A DNA stretch of 6,421 nt from Balneolia bacterium (GCA_003566395.1 PXDL01000376.1:1-6421), one strand, 5' to 3'. Positions 1 to 6,265 are shown, numbered from the stretch's first letter. A program made the numbers and translations. Notes: a model not told the origin generated them from the sequence alone.

Positions 1-52
1 AAATTCAAAACCCACCATTCAAAATTGGGAGCGAAGCGACCCTAACCCTATT

Positions 53-970
53 TCAATATCGTTTTTCACCGGCTTCAATAGCCACATTGAGGCGGTTTTC
101 CGGTGGTGGAAGCGGGCAGGTGGTGTAGTCGGAAAAGGCGCAGGGCGGATTGTATAGTTTGTTGAAATCCACCGTTACGGTTCCCAGCGGACCGGGATTA
201 TCAACATAAAGAAAGCGTCCGCCGCCGAAGGTACTGCTGCGGTTTGTTTCGTCGGCTACAATCAGAAACAGCCGGTCCCCACCGGAGGCGCTGATAGCCC
301 ATAAGCGATGAGTTTCGCTTTTCAGCTCAAATTCCAGCACACCGGGCGTATCGTTTTCAGCGGTTTGGCCCAGAATATTCACAATAGGTATGGTGGTCGG
401 TTCTTCATGTGGAATCAGGGTGGCATCTACCCGGTACGAAAGATCCACGGGAAACCGCTCTATGCCGGCAAAACCGGTATATATCTCGCTCTGCTGATCA
501 TACAACCTGAGGCCGACCGTTTCATCCCGCTCGATAAAGGTGAACGTCAGGCGGCCGTGCGTAAACTCCAGCGGATTCTCCATATGGAAGGTGATGCTCC
601 CGTTCAGAGTTTCACCATTAATGGTAAAGTCTGTCTCTTCGTTAGGTGAAAAAGTAATTTCCCGGCCGTTCCGTCTGACGGTTCCCGCTTGCGCATCAAT
701 GCTGCCTTCCGGAAGCACGATGTCGTTTTCCGAACTGCTGCCGAAGCTGTGCACGTCTTCTTCCAGCCAGAACAATCCTGCCAGTTTAAGCCAGCCCTGT
801 TCCTCGCCCAGCCGTTCGATTCGCTCCCGGTGCCATTGCTCAACGTACTCTTTATGCTCTTCTTCAGTTAGCGGGCGATCTCCCTCACATCCGGAAACAA
901 GGCCCAGACATGTAATGAAAATTACAACCGGAAGCACCGCAAAAAGGTAACTTTTCAATCTTTTCATCAT
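53..970 (-). CDS. DUF1684 family lipoprotein
   Basis: The product is a predicted 305-residue exported lipoprotein of the DUF1684 family, whose biochemical role is unknown. The N-terminus has a basic stretch (MMKRLKSYL), a hydrophobic core and a lipobox LVSGC with the lipidated cysteine at about residue 28, so it should be anchored in a membrane facing the periplasm. The rest (about 40-305) is the DUF1684 domain. The clearest family signature is near the C-terminus: NPPCAFSDYTTCPLPPPEN at about 274-292, followed by RLNVAIEAGEK. An earlier family-typical segment GGGRFLYVD lies at about 249-257. Length is normal for the family and there is no sign of truncation. A TTG three bases upstream is in frame, but the ATG at 970 (or the next ATG at 967) is the better start. 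No Shine-Dalgarno sequence is visible. It is the last gene of a three-gene minus-strand run, 79 bp behind the membrane-protein gene. Family assignment is from motif recognition; function is not assigned. Confidence 0.85.
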   Translation of the reverse strand: MMKRLKSYLFAVLPVVIFITCLGLVSGCEGDRPLTEEEHKEYVEQWHRERIERLGEEQGWLKLAGLFWLEEDVHSFGSSSENDIVLPEGSIDAQAGTVRRNGREITFSPNEETDFTINGETLNGSITFHMENPLEFTHGRLTFTFIERDETVGLRLYDQQSEIYTGFAGIERFPVDLSYRVDATLIPHEEPTTIPIVNILGQTAENDTPGVLEFELKSETHRLWAISASGGDRLFLIVADETNRSSTFGGGRFLYVDNPGPLGTVTVDFNKLYNPPCAFSDYTTCPLPPPENRLNVAIEAGEKRY

Positions 971-973
971 CAA

Positions 974-1049
974 TTCTATTACGCTATTGTATAAACTCTA
1001 TTTAAAAGGATTTGCTAAACCCTTGGATGTACCTATATAGGTCCGCTGC
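974..1049. other. Intergenic gap with a 12-bp perfect palindrome
   Basis: This 76-bp gap separates the membrane-protein gene from the downstream lipoprotein gene. It contains the perfect 12-bp palindrome ACCTATATAGGT at 1031-1042. Three bases further on is a GCTGC (1045-1049)/GCAGC (1055-1059) inverted repeat that spans the stop codon of the upstream gene. Read on the minus strand, neither is followed by a T-run, so a standard intrinsic terminator is not supported. The sequence is AT-rich toward the lipoprotein start and includes TATACA on the minus strand about 15 bp before the ATG, but no convincing upstream box accompanies it. It may be an operator or promoter region, but this is only suggestive. 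Confidence 0.3.
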
Positions 1050-1877
1050 TCAGCGCAGCTGATTTTTTAGGGATGCAGGCGTATCGGCGCCTTCCTCCTC
1101 CCGGAATCCCGCATCCGAATCCGGAATGATGGTTTTATCAGTCTTCGCGGTTTCCACCCGTCCGGCCTGACGCCTCACCATAGCCTGTTGTATATCCTTC
1201 ATTAGCCGGCTCATTTTTTTTCGGGCTTTGGCCTTCAGCTTCTCCGTCCAGTTAAAAAACAAAAGAGAAAATGCCCCGGCTATAATGATGGCAAAAAGCG
1301 GCGCTGCTTCGTTTTCCACCAGCATTTGTTGGGCGATGAGTACTATCGCAATCAGGCACATCCAGGCCGGGATATCGGGCAAACGACGCCAGCGTACTTT
1401 CTCACGAATCCGGATGCGTAGCCGTCCGCCCGTTGAGCTTACCTGCACGAGCTTACGCGGAGACGAAGGCAGCGCACTATCACCGCTTCCCTTATCCGAC
1501 CACAAAAGCCCGTCCGTCTTGACATCTACCTCGCCCTCCATTTTGTAATGCGCCCGAATAAGCGACATTATTTCCGTCACCGATTCCCGGTCTGCTTTGC
1601 CCGGTGCGTATCCGGCTATTTCAATCTGATTTTTATCGAAGGTTTCGATGAAAAACGAGTCCTCAAGCGGAATGCCTTCAAACTCGAGCATGGCCTGTTT
1701 TACATACGCGGGCGATAATCCGGCTTCCGAAGCTATGTGCTCCACCTCTTCCTGAGTCAGTTTCTGCCCCGAACCGACAGCTTCAAAATTAAGCTCTCCG
1801 GCTTCCCGCTGCAATGCCGTCGCCCTCGATACGATGGCCTTAAGATCCTTCTCGGAATATTCGTTGGATGAATTCAT
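1050..1877 (-). CDS. Predicted two-transmembrane protein, function unknown
   Basis: I do not recognise a named family for this 275-residue protein. The first ~70 residues are helical and soluble: EKDLKAIVSRATALQREAG, then TQEEVEHIASEAGLSPAYV followed by KQAMLEFEG. This pattern (a helix followed by an 'iA.EaGlsp.yV..A' helix-turn-helix-like unit) is seen at the start of many uncharacterised membrane proteins in Bacteroidota-like and Gemmatimonadota-like genomes. A middle region (75-160) is probably mixed alpha/beta and ends in a very basic stretch, RLRIRIREKVRWRRLP. Two hydrophobic segments follow (about 171-186 and 191-209), likely a membrane hairpin. After them comes a basic helix (TEKLKAKARKKMSRLMKDIQ) and a charged, probably disordered tail. 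There is no signal peptide, and the flanking positive charges suggest both termini are cytoplasmic. The ATG start follows the mutase stop by 54 bp on the same strand, so co-transcription is plausible. Functional link to the mutase is unproven. Confidence 0.75.
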   Translation of the reverse strand: MNSSNEYSEKDLKAIVSRATALQREAGELNFEAVGSGQKLTQEEVEHIASEAGLSPAYVKQAMLEFEGIPLEDSFFIETFDKNQIEIAGYAPGKADRESVTEIMSLIRAHYKMEGEVDVKTDGLLWSDKGSGDSALPSSPRKLVQVSSTGGRLRIRIREKVRWRRLPDIPAWMCLIAIVLIAQQMLVENEAAPLFAIIIAGAFSLLFFNWTEKLKAKARKKMSRLMKDIQQAMVRRQAGRVETAKTDKTIIPDSDAGFREEEGADTPASLKNQLR

Positions 1878-1931
1878 AGACGTTTAATCAATGGTAAAAG
1901 CATGGCCGATTCTGATGTAACAACCCGAAAG

Positions 1932-4085
1932 TTAGGCCGAGGCTTTTGCCCGGATGGCGCGAAGCACTTCTTTTGCCGCTGTGGGAATATGCGTGCCCGG
2001 GCCAAAAACAGCCGCCACGCCCTGTTCCCTGAGCCAGCTGTAATCGGAAGGCGGAATAACGCCTCCGGCTATCACAACTATATCATCGGCCTCTTCACGA
2101 CGAAGCCCGGCAATAAGTTTCGGAATAAGCGTTTTATGTCCGGCGGCGAGGCTTGAGACGCCGATTACGTGCACATCGTTTTCTACCGCCATTTTAGCTG
2201 CTTCATCGGGGGTGGAAAACAGCGGACCCATGTCCACATCAAAACCGATATCGGCAAAAGCGGTAGCCACCACTTTAGCTCCTCTGTCATGGCCGTCCTG
2301 GCCCATTTTAACCACCAGCATACGCGGGCGACGACCGTTCTCAGCCGCAAACGCCAGGATATCTTCCTTAATTTCTTTATAATCGCCCTCATTGGCGTAG
2401 GCCTTTTCGTACACTCCTGAAATGCTTTGGGATACCGCATTATGGCGTCCCCACACATCTTCGAGGGCATCAGAAATTTCACCGACCGTACAGCGCGCTC
2501 TCGCAGCCTCAACGGCGGCATCAAGCAGGTTTTGACCGGGATCTCTTGCGGCTTTCCGCAGCTTTTCAAGAGCGGTTTCCACTCCGGCCTGATCTCTGGA
2601 GGCTTTTACGTTCTCAAGCCGCTCGATCTGGCGGCGGCGCACATCGGTATTATCGATATCCAGCACGTCGATATCGTCTTCCTTTTCGAGCCGGTACTTG
2701 TTCACCCCCACAATGGTGACATCACCCTTATCAATTCCGGCCTGTTTTATGGCGGCGGCCTCTTCGATGCGCATTTTCGGCATCCCGCTTTCAATGGCTT
2801 TGGCCATGCCGCCCATTTCGGTAATTTCATCAATAATTTCACCGGCTTTTTCCACAAGTTCGGCCGTCAGGGACTCTACTGCATAGGAACCGGCAAACGG
2901 ATCCACGGTTTTTGTGATGTCGGTTTCCTCGCTAAGGATCAGCTGAGTGTTGCGTGCGATGCGGGCCGCGGTATCGGTGGGCAGGGAGACGGCTTCATCG
3001 TAAGAGTTGGTATGCAGACTCTGCGTTCCGCCCAGAACGGCAGCCATCGCCTCCACGGTTGTTCGCACCACGTTGTTGAGCGGATCCTGGGCGGTCAGGC
3101 TCCATCCCGACGTCTGGCAGTGCGTGCGGAGCATCAGTGATTTCGGGTTTTTCGGGTTGTAGCGCTTTTTCATAAGCGTGGACCATAGCGTTCTGGCCGC
3201 GCGCAGCTTGGAAACCTCCATCAGAAAATTCATCCCGATGGCAAAAAAGAACGAGAGACGCGGGGCGAAGTCGTCCACATCGAGTCCGGCGCTCCGTGCG
3301 GCTTCAACGTACTCAAGGCCGTCGGCAATGGTGAAAGCCAGCTCCAGCACGCTGTTGGCACCGGCTTCCTGCATGTGATATCCGGAGATGGAAACCGAGT
3401 TGTAGCGCGGCATATTCCGGCTGGTATATCCGATAATATCGGCCACAATCCGCATAGACGGCTGCGGCGGATAGATATACGTATTACGGACCATGAACTC
3501 CTTCAGGATGTCGTTCTGAATAGTTCCGCTGAGCTGCTCCTGCTTTACGCCCTGCTCTTCCGCGGCCACAATATAACTGGCCAGCACCGGAAGCACGGCC
3601 CCGTTCATTGTCATGGAAACCGACATTTTATCGAGCGGAATGCCGTCGAACAGAATTTTCATATCCTCAACCGAATCGATGGCCACGCCCGCTTTGCCCA
3701 CATCACCCTCCACACGCGGATGATCTGAATCGTAGCCGCGGTGGGTGGCCAGGTCGAAAGCCACGCTTAACCCACGCTGACCGGCCGCCAGAGCTTTCCG
3801 GTAAAAGGCGTTGGATTCTTCCGCAGTAGAAAACCCGGCATACTGACGGATCGTCCACGGCCGCTGCGTGTACATTGTTGGATAGGGGCCGCGGGTGTAA
3901 GGCGGCAGGCCCGGCCAGGTGTTTGTGTAGGGCGATGACCGTGCGTCTTCTTCCGTATAGAGCGGCTTCATGATGATGCCCTCGGGTGTATCGCTGTTGA
4001 GCGAAGAAAGCGGTTCTCCCTTCAGCCCTTTTTCGGCTTGTTTTTTCCAGTCATCGAATGTCGGCTCATGCTGCTTGGAACTCAT
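1932..4085 (-). CDS. scpA: Methylmalonyl-CoA mutase, large (catalytic) subunit
   Basis: This 717-residue cytoplasmic enzyme interconverts (R)-methylmalonyl-CoA and succinyl-CoA with adenosylcobalamin, linking propionyl-CoA and the TCA cycle. The N-terminal two-thirds is the substrate-binding TIM barrel: RPWTIRQYAGFST carries the substrate tyrosine (Y82), FMVRNTYIYPPQPS carries R200, and SISGYHMQEAG carries H237. These correspond to Tyr89, Arg207 and His244 of the Propionibacterium enzyme. The C-terminal cobalamin domain (about 585-717) has the full DxHxxG...SxL...GG signature: DGHDRG at 597-602 with cobalt-ligand H599, SSL ending at 646, and AGG at 673-675. Length matches catalytic subunits or homodimeric mutases (about 715-730), and no active-site residue is missing. 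An in-frame TTG at 4097 would add MILS, but the ATG at 4085 (MSSKQHEP) is preferred; no Shine-Dalgarno is visible. It heads a minus-strand run and diverges from the restriction-modification genes. The small subunit (mutA) is absent from the window. The symbol mutB is equally used. Confidence 0.97.
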   Translation of the reverse strand: MSSKQHEPTFDDWKKQAEKGLKGEPLSSLNSDTPEGIIMKPLYTEEDARSSPYTNTWPGLPPYTRGPYPTMYTQRPWTIRQYAGFSTAEESNAFYRKALAAGQRGLSVAFDLATHRGYDSDHPRVEGDVGKAGVAIDSVEDMKILFDGIPLDKMSVSMTMNGAVLPVLASYIVAAEEQGVKQEQLSGTIQNDILKEFMVRNTYIYPPQPSMRIVADIIGYTSRNMPRYNSVSISGYHMQEAGANSVLELAFTIADGLEYVEAARSAGLDVDDFAPRLSFFFAIGMNFLMEVSKLRAARTLWSTLMKKRYNPKNPKSLMLRTHCQTSGWSLTAQDPLNNVVRTTVEAMAAVLGGTQSLHTNSYDEAVSLPTDTAARIARNTQLILSEETDITKTVDPFAGSYAVESLTAELVEKAGEIIDEITEMGGMAKAIESGMPKMRIEEAAAIKQAGIDKGDVTIVGVNKYRLEKEDDIDVLDIDNTDVRRRQIERLENVKASRDQAGVETALEKLRKAARDPGQNLLDAAVEAARARCTVGEISDALEDVWGRHNAVSQSISGVYEKAYANEGDYKEIKEDILAFAAENGRRPRMLVVKMGQDGHDRGAKVVATAFADIGFDVDMGPLFSTPDEAAKMAVENDVHVIGVSSLAAGHKTLIPKLIAGLRREEADDIVVIAGGVIPPSDYSWLREQGVAAVFGPGTHIPTAAKEVLRAIRAKASA

Positions 4086-4127
4086 AGATAAAATCAAATA
4101 GATGAATTCTACTGGGTTGATTGACCA

Positions 4128-4135
4128 TAAAAGTA
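4128..4135 (-). promoter_or_regulatory. Candidate -7 promoter element for the mutase gene
   Basis: On the minus strand these bases read TACTTTTA, which matches the Bacteroidota sigma -7 consensus TAnnTTTG at all but the last position. The element lies 42 bases upstream of the mutase ATG, leaving a plausible short leader. A convincing TTTG-type -33 box at the usual 19-21 bp spacing is not seen. That position instead overlaps the CATAAT-GAG-ATTATG dyad at 4151-4165. The call is pattern-based only. Confidence 0.3.
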
Positions 4136-4150
4136 CGAAAAAAAACGCGG

Positions 4151-4165
4151 CATAATGAGATTATG
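4151..4165. promoter_or_regulatory. Perfect 6-bp inverted repeat, possible operator
   Basis: CATAAT (4151-4156) and ATTATG (4160-4165) are exact reverse complements around a 3-base GAG spacer. It sits just upstream of the candidate -7 element of the mutase gene, where a repressor or activator could act on that promoter. A 6-bp dyad can occur by chance in AT-rich DNA, so this is only a candidate. Confidence 0.25.
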
Positions 4166-4204
4166 AGGGCTGGTACTTCGATGTAATCCTTCCCATCCGA
4201 TTCC

Positions 4205-4279
4205 TTAAAATGAAACGATAGCAGGAGGAAATTTGAAATGTGATGGCGGTAAGTTGATTAATGAACATATATTACACAT
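4205..4279 (-). CDS. Possible 24-residue small ORF behind a strong Shine-Dalgarno
   Basis: On the minus strand, AAGGAGGA (4298-4291) is followed 11 bases later by ATG at 4279. A 24-codon frame (MCNICSLINLPPSHFKFPPA, then IVSF) ends at TAA, 4207-4205. The Shine-Dalgarno match is unusually good for a genome where none of the other starts in the window shows one, but the spacing is longer than ideal. The peptide has no recognisable family, signal or motif. It points toward the mutase gene and could be a leader peptide. Equally, the frame may be accidental, since the same bases form part of a dyad facing the other way. Confidence 0.15.
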   Translation of the reverse strand: MCNICSLINLPPSHFKFPPAIVSF

Positions 4280-4297
4280 ATTAGTATTAATCCTCCT
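4223..4297 (+). promoter_or_regulatory. Leader with AGGAGGA/TCCTCCT pair and ATG-TGA start-stop
   Basis: On the plus strand, AGGAGGA (4223-4229) lies 8 bases before ATG (4238-4240), an ideal ribosome-binding spacing. The very next codon is TGA (4241-4243). That TGA overlaps a second ATG (4243) which opens a four-codon frame (MAVS, stop at 4255-4257). Further on, TCCTCCT (4291-4297) is the exact reverse complement of the AGGAGGA and resembles the anti-Shine-Dalgarno end of 16S rRNA. If transcription begins upstream of 4223, the two could pair and mask the ribosome-binding site. The methylase start itself, 19 bases after the second element, has no Shine-Dalgarno. Function is inferred only. Confidence 0.25.
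4256..4292. promoter_or_regulatory. 37-bp imperfect dyad upstream of the methylase, operator candidate
   Basis: GATTAAT (4256-4262) and ATTAATC (4286-4292) are exact inverted 7-mers centred on 4274. ATAT at 4267-4270 and ATAT at 4278-4281 are placed symmetrically inside the same dyad, giving 11 matched pairs in those blocks plus one isolated pair (4272/4276). CATAT also occurs twice directly (4266-4270, 4277-4281). The element ends 24 bases before the methylase ATG, a typical place for an operator that limits restriction-modification expression. No controller-protein gene is in the window, so the methylase, the endonuclease or a distant regulator would have to bind. Confidence 0.35.
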
Positions 4298-4309
4298 TCA
4301 ACCTTAACT

Positions 4310-4317
4310 TGACGTCA
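4310..4317. promoter_or_regulatory. 8-bp palindrome TGACGTCA overlapping the methylase start
   Basis: TGACGTCA is a perfect palindrome whose last base is the A of the methylase ATG. The location would let a bound protein or a local structure affect initiation. It is short, and no second copy was noticed in the window, so the call is weak. Confidence 0.2.
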
Positions 4318-5168
4318 TGAACGATACAGCTCAAAAGCAAATCTCACAAAATAGCCGAAAAAAAAGAATCGCCTTTGGATGGTACGGAGGTAAATTCAGC
4401 CATTTAAATTGGTTGCTGCCGCTTTTACCAAAAGCCACTCATTTCTGTGAGCCGTTTGGCGGGTCGGCATCCGTTTTAATAAACAGAGATCCTTCGCCTG
4501 TTGAAACCTACAACGATATGGATAGGGAGGTGACAAATTTTTTCAAGGTGTTAAGGAATGATCAGGAAGAACTATTACGTCAAATCGGTTTAACTCCCTT
4601 TTCCCGTTACGATTTTGAATATGCTATTAATAATTCTAATGGTAAAGGCGAAGAATTGTCCGACATCGAACGAGCGCGTTTGTTCTACATAAGAGCACGC
4701 CAAGTCAGAACCGGCCTTGCTCAGACTGCCTCTAAGGGGAGATGGGCTAATTGCCTGAAAACATCAAGAGCCGGAATGGCCGGAGCCGTTTCCAGATGGC
4801 TTGGAGGAGTCGAAAGTCTTGAGTTTATTGCTACCAGACTGCTAAGAGTTCAGATAGAGAATGATGATGCCGTCTCCGTTATTAAAAGATATGATAGTGA
4901 CGAAACCTTGTTCTACTGTGATCCTCCTTATCCGCATGAATCGAGAGGTGATAAAAACGCCTATCTTTTTGAAATGAATAATGAAGAGCACATTAGATTA
5001 GCAACACTCCTGAATTCAGTTGAAGGCAAAGTTGCTATTTCGGGATATGATTGCGACTTGATGAATAAATTATATAGTGGATGGAATAAAATCATCGCCC
5101 CCACAAAAAAAGCATTAAGTGTAAAAGCAGACCGAACTGAAATCCTTTGGACCAATTATGATCTATGA
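4317..5168 (+). CDS. DNA N6-adenine methyltransferase, D12 (Dam-like) class, type II
   Basis: The 283-residue product should transfer a methyl group from S-adenosylmethionine to adenine N6 in a short DNA site, protecting it from the endonuclease encoded next. Motifs run in the D12 order: motif X-like FGWYGGK (20-26), the AdoMet-binding motif I FCEPFGGSASV (43-53), YNDMD (65-69), and the catalytic DPPY at 202-205 within LFYCDPPYPHESR. The C-terminal pieces ISGYDCDLM (241-249) and TEILWTNYDL (274-283) are typical of the family. The region 119-180, including SRWLGGVESLEFIATRLLRV, is probably part of the target-recognition domain. Length is normal (about 260-300) and nothing catalytic is missing. 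The start is fixed: a stop codon lies in frame at 4305-4307 and no other start codon falls between. No Shine-Dalgarno is seen. Its stop overlaps the endonuclease start as ATGA. Base composition is markedly AT-richer than the mutase. The target sequence cannot be read from the protein. Orphan or phage Dam-like enzymes look similar, but the adjacent nuclease argues for a restriction partner. Confidence 0.93.
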   Translation: MNDTAQKQISQNSRKKRIAFGWYGGKFSHLNWLLPLLPKATHFCEPFGGSASVLINRDPSPVETYNDMDREVTNFFKVLRNDQEELLRQIGLTPFSRYDFEYAINNSNGKGEELSDIERARLFYIRARQVRTGLAQTASKGRWANCLKTSRAGMAGAVSRWLGGVESLEFIATRLLRVQIENDDAVSVIKRYDSDETLFYCDPPYPHESRGDKNAYLFEMNNEEHIRLATLLNSVEGKVAISGYDCDLMNKLYSGWNKIIAPTKKALSVKADRTEILWTNYDL

Positions 5169-6265
5169 GCGGTGAACAGTCTTTTTCACAAAAAGCTGAT
5201 CAAGTGCTTTCCCGACTTTGGAAGTCGGTTGAGAATAAATCCGGCAAAAGCGGTACTATTCAATTCATCAAAGACGCTCGCATAATTCAGCTAATCGACG
5301 ATTGTATTAACAGCAACACCAAAAGTTACCGCTATGTTTTACCAACCCACGTTCTGGCCAAACTTGTAGATAACGCACTGGATTGCAGGTCGATTCAAAA
5401 AGCGTGGGGTGTAGAAGGCGCTTTTGATGCCAGAAGTATTGCTCACGCGGTAGTTGTTCCTTTCGACCAAAGAAATCATCGGGTTTTAGGAGGAAGCTCC
5501 GAGCCTTATGTCAATAACCCTTTAAGATGTCCGGCCGTCACTTCTGAGTTCAGAGACCGGCAGAAGAATAAAACTGATTGGGATAAACTCACAGAAGTTC
5601 TCGATCACATCCAAAAATCAAGGATTGAAGATCTTGAGAATTTTTTCAAACAAATATTATACTCAGTATATCAAAGACTTTCAGAAGTCAGGATTAGCTA
5701 CCCTACACCCAACCGAATAAGTTTTGCTAATGCTTTACTGATAATCGATCGTTTTCTTAAAGAAAAGTCAGGGGGGGAAAGGCTTGAAAGCGTAGTTACG
5801 GCTTTGTTTTTAACGATTGGTCAGCGATTTCGATTATTCGACGAAATAAACAGGGGAAATGTAAATGCAGCCGATGCATCATCCGGTTCATTGGCAGATA
5901 TTGAGTGTCTGAATAAAGGAAAGAAAAAACTACTGGTGGAAGTCAAAGACCGAAAACTTACACTCACCCAACTGGAATCCAAAGTCGATCAGGCAAGGAC
6001 TGAAAAAGTCCGGGAAATTCTTTTTTTATCGAAAGGAATTGAAGAAAAAAGCGAAGATCATGTAAAGAGGAAAATCAAATCAGAATTTGTCAGCGGACAA
6101 AATATTTATGTGATTGACTTCGATTCTTTTTTGGAAAATGTTTTAGTGCTGTTCGGCGAAGAAGGCCGAACAGAATTCATCTCCAACATCGGGCCTGAAT
6201 TAGAAAGAGTAAACGCTGCAATCCATCACAAAAAAACGTGGTCAAACCTGCTGAAGCAAGCTTGA
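5165..6265 (+). CDS. Type II restriction endonuclease, SacI-family-like
   Basis: The 366-residue protein is most likely the restriction endonuclease partner of the preceding adenine methyltransferase, cutting unmodified DNA in the cytoplasm. A PD-(D/E)xK-type core is visible: LADIE with D245, then 13 residues later VEVK with E259 and K261, the strand-loop-strand arrangement of metal-dependent restriction nucleases. E208 in GGERLESV, on the preceding helix, may be an additional acidic active-site residue. The N-terminal half contains EGAFDARSIAHAVVVPFDQ (84-102), then VLGGSSEPYVNNPLR (107-121), and ISYPTPNRISFANALL (177-192). I associate this arrangement with the SacI endonuclease family, whose prototype cuts GAGCTC; that is from memory and not tested by search. 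The canonical proline before D245 is alanine, which is common. Start at ATG 5165 overlaps the methylase stop by 4 bp (ATGA), implying translational coupling, so methylase is made first. No terminator is evident downstream. Restriction function is well supported; specificity is not. Confidence 0.82.
   Translation: MSGEQSFSQKADQVLSRLWKSVENKSGKSGTIQFIKDARIIQLIDDCINSNTKSYRYVLPTHVLAKLVDNALDCRSIQKAWGVEGAFDARSIAHAVVVPFDQRNHRVLGGSSEPYVNNPLRCPAVTSEFRDRQKNKTDWDKLTEVLDHIQKSRIEDLENFFKQILYSVYQRLSEVRISYPTPNRISFANALLIIDRFLKEKSGGERLESVVTALFLTIGQRFRLFDEINRGNVNAADASSGSLADIECLNKGKKKLLVEVKDRKLTLTQLESKVDQARTEKVREILFLSKGIEEKSEDHVKRKIKSEFVSGQNIYVIDFDSFLENVLVLFGEEGRTEFISNIGPELERVNAAIHHKKTWSNLLKQA

Noticed and set aside
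3..42. Direct repeat ATTCAAAA (3-10, 17-24) followed by a GGGAGCGAAGCGACCC stretch, as a dispersed repeat or terminator
   Set aside because: Two short copies only, weak self-complementarity, and cut by the window edge. Whether it recurs in the genome cannot be seen here.
308..950. Overlapping plus-strand open frames opposite the lipoprotein gene
   Set aside because: They are antisense to a DUF1684 protein with clear family motifs. Their translations look random and they have no supporting start signals.
971..973. TTG as an earlier start of the DUF1684 lipoprotein
   Set aside because: Two ATG codons follow immediately and give a normal signal peptide; there is no reason to prefer TTG.
1045..1072. 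Hairpin GCTGC/GCAGC followed by a T-run read on the plus strand, as a terminator
   Set aside because: No plus-strand gene lies upstream, the stem is only 5 bp and the T-run is inside the coding sequence of the membrane protein.
2427..3140. Long open frame (237 codons) on the plus strand
   Set aside because: It is entirely antisense to the mutase gene, whose motifs are intact throughout. The translated sequence has no recognisable domain and the opening comes from the codon bias of the true gene.
4095..4097. TTG as an earlier start of the mutase
   Set aside because: It adds only four residues and has no ribosome-binding site; the ATG at 4085 gives a natural N-terminus.
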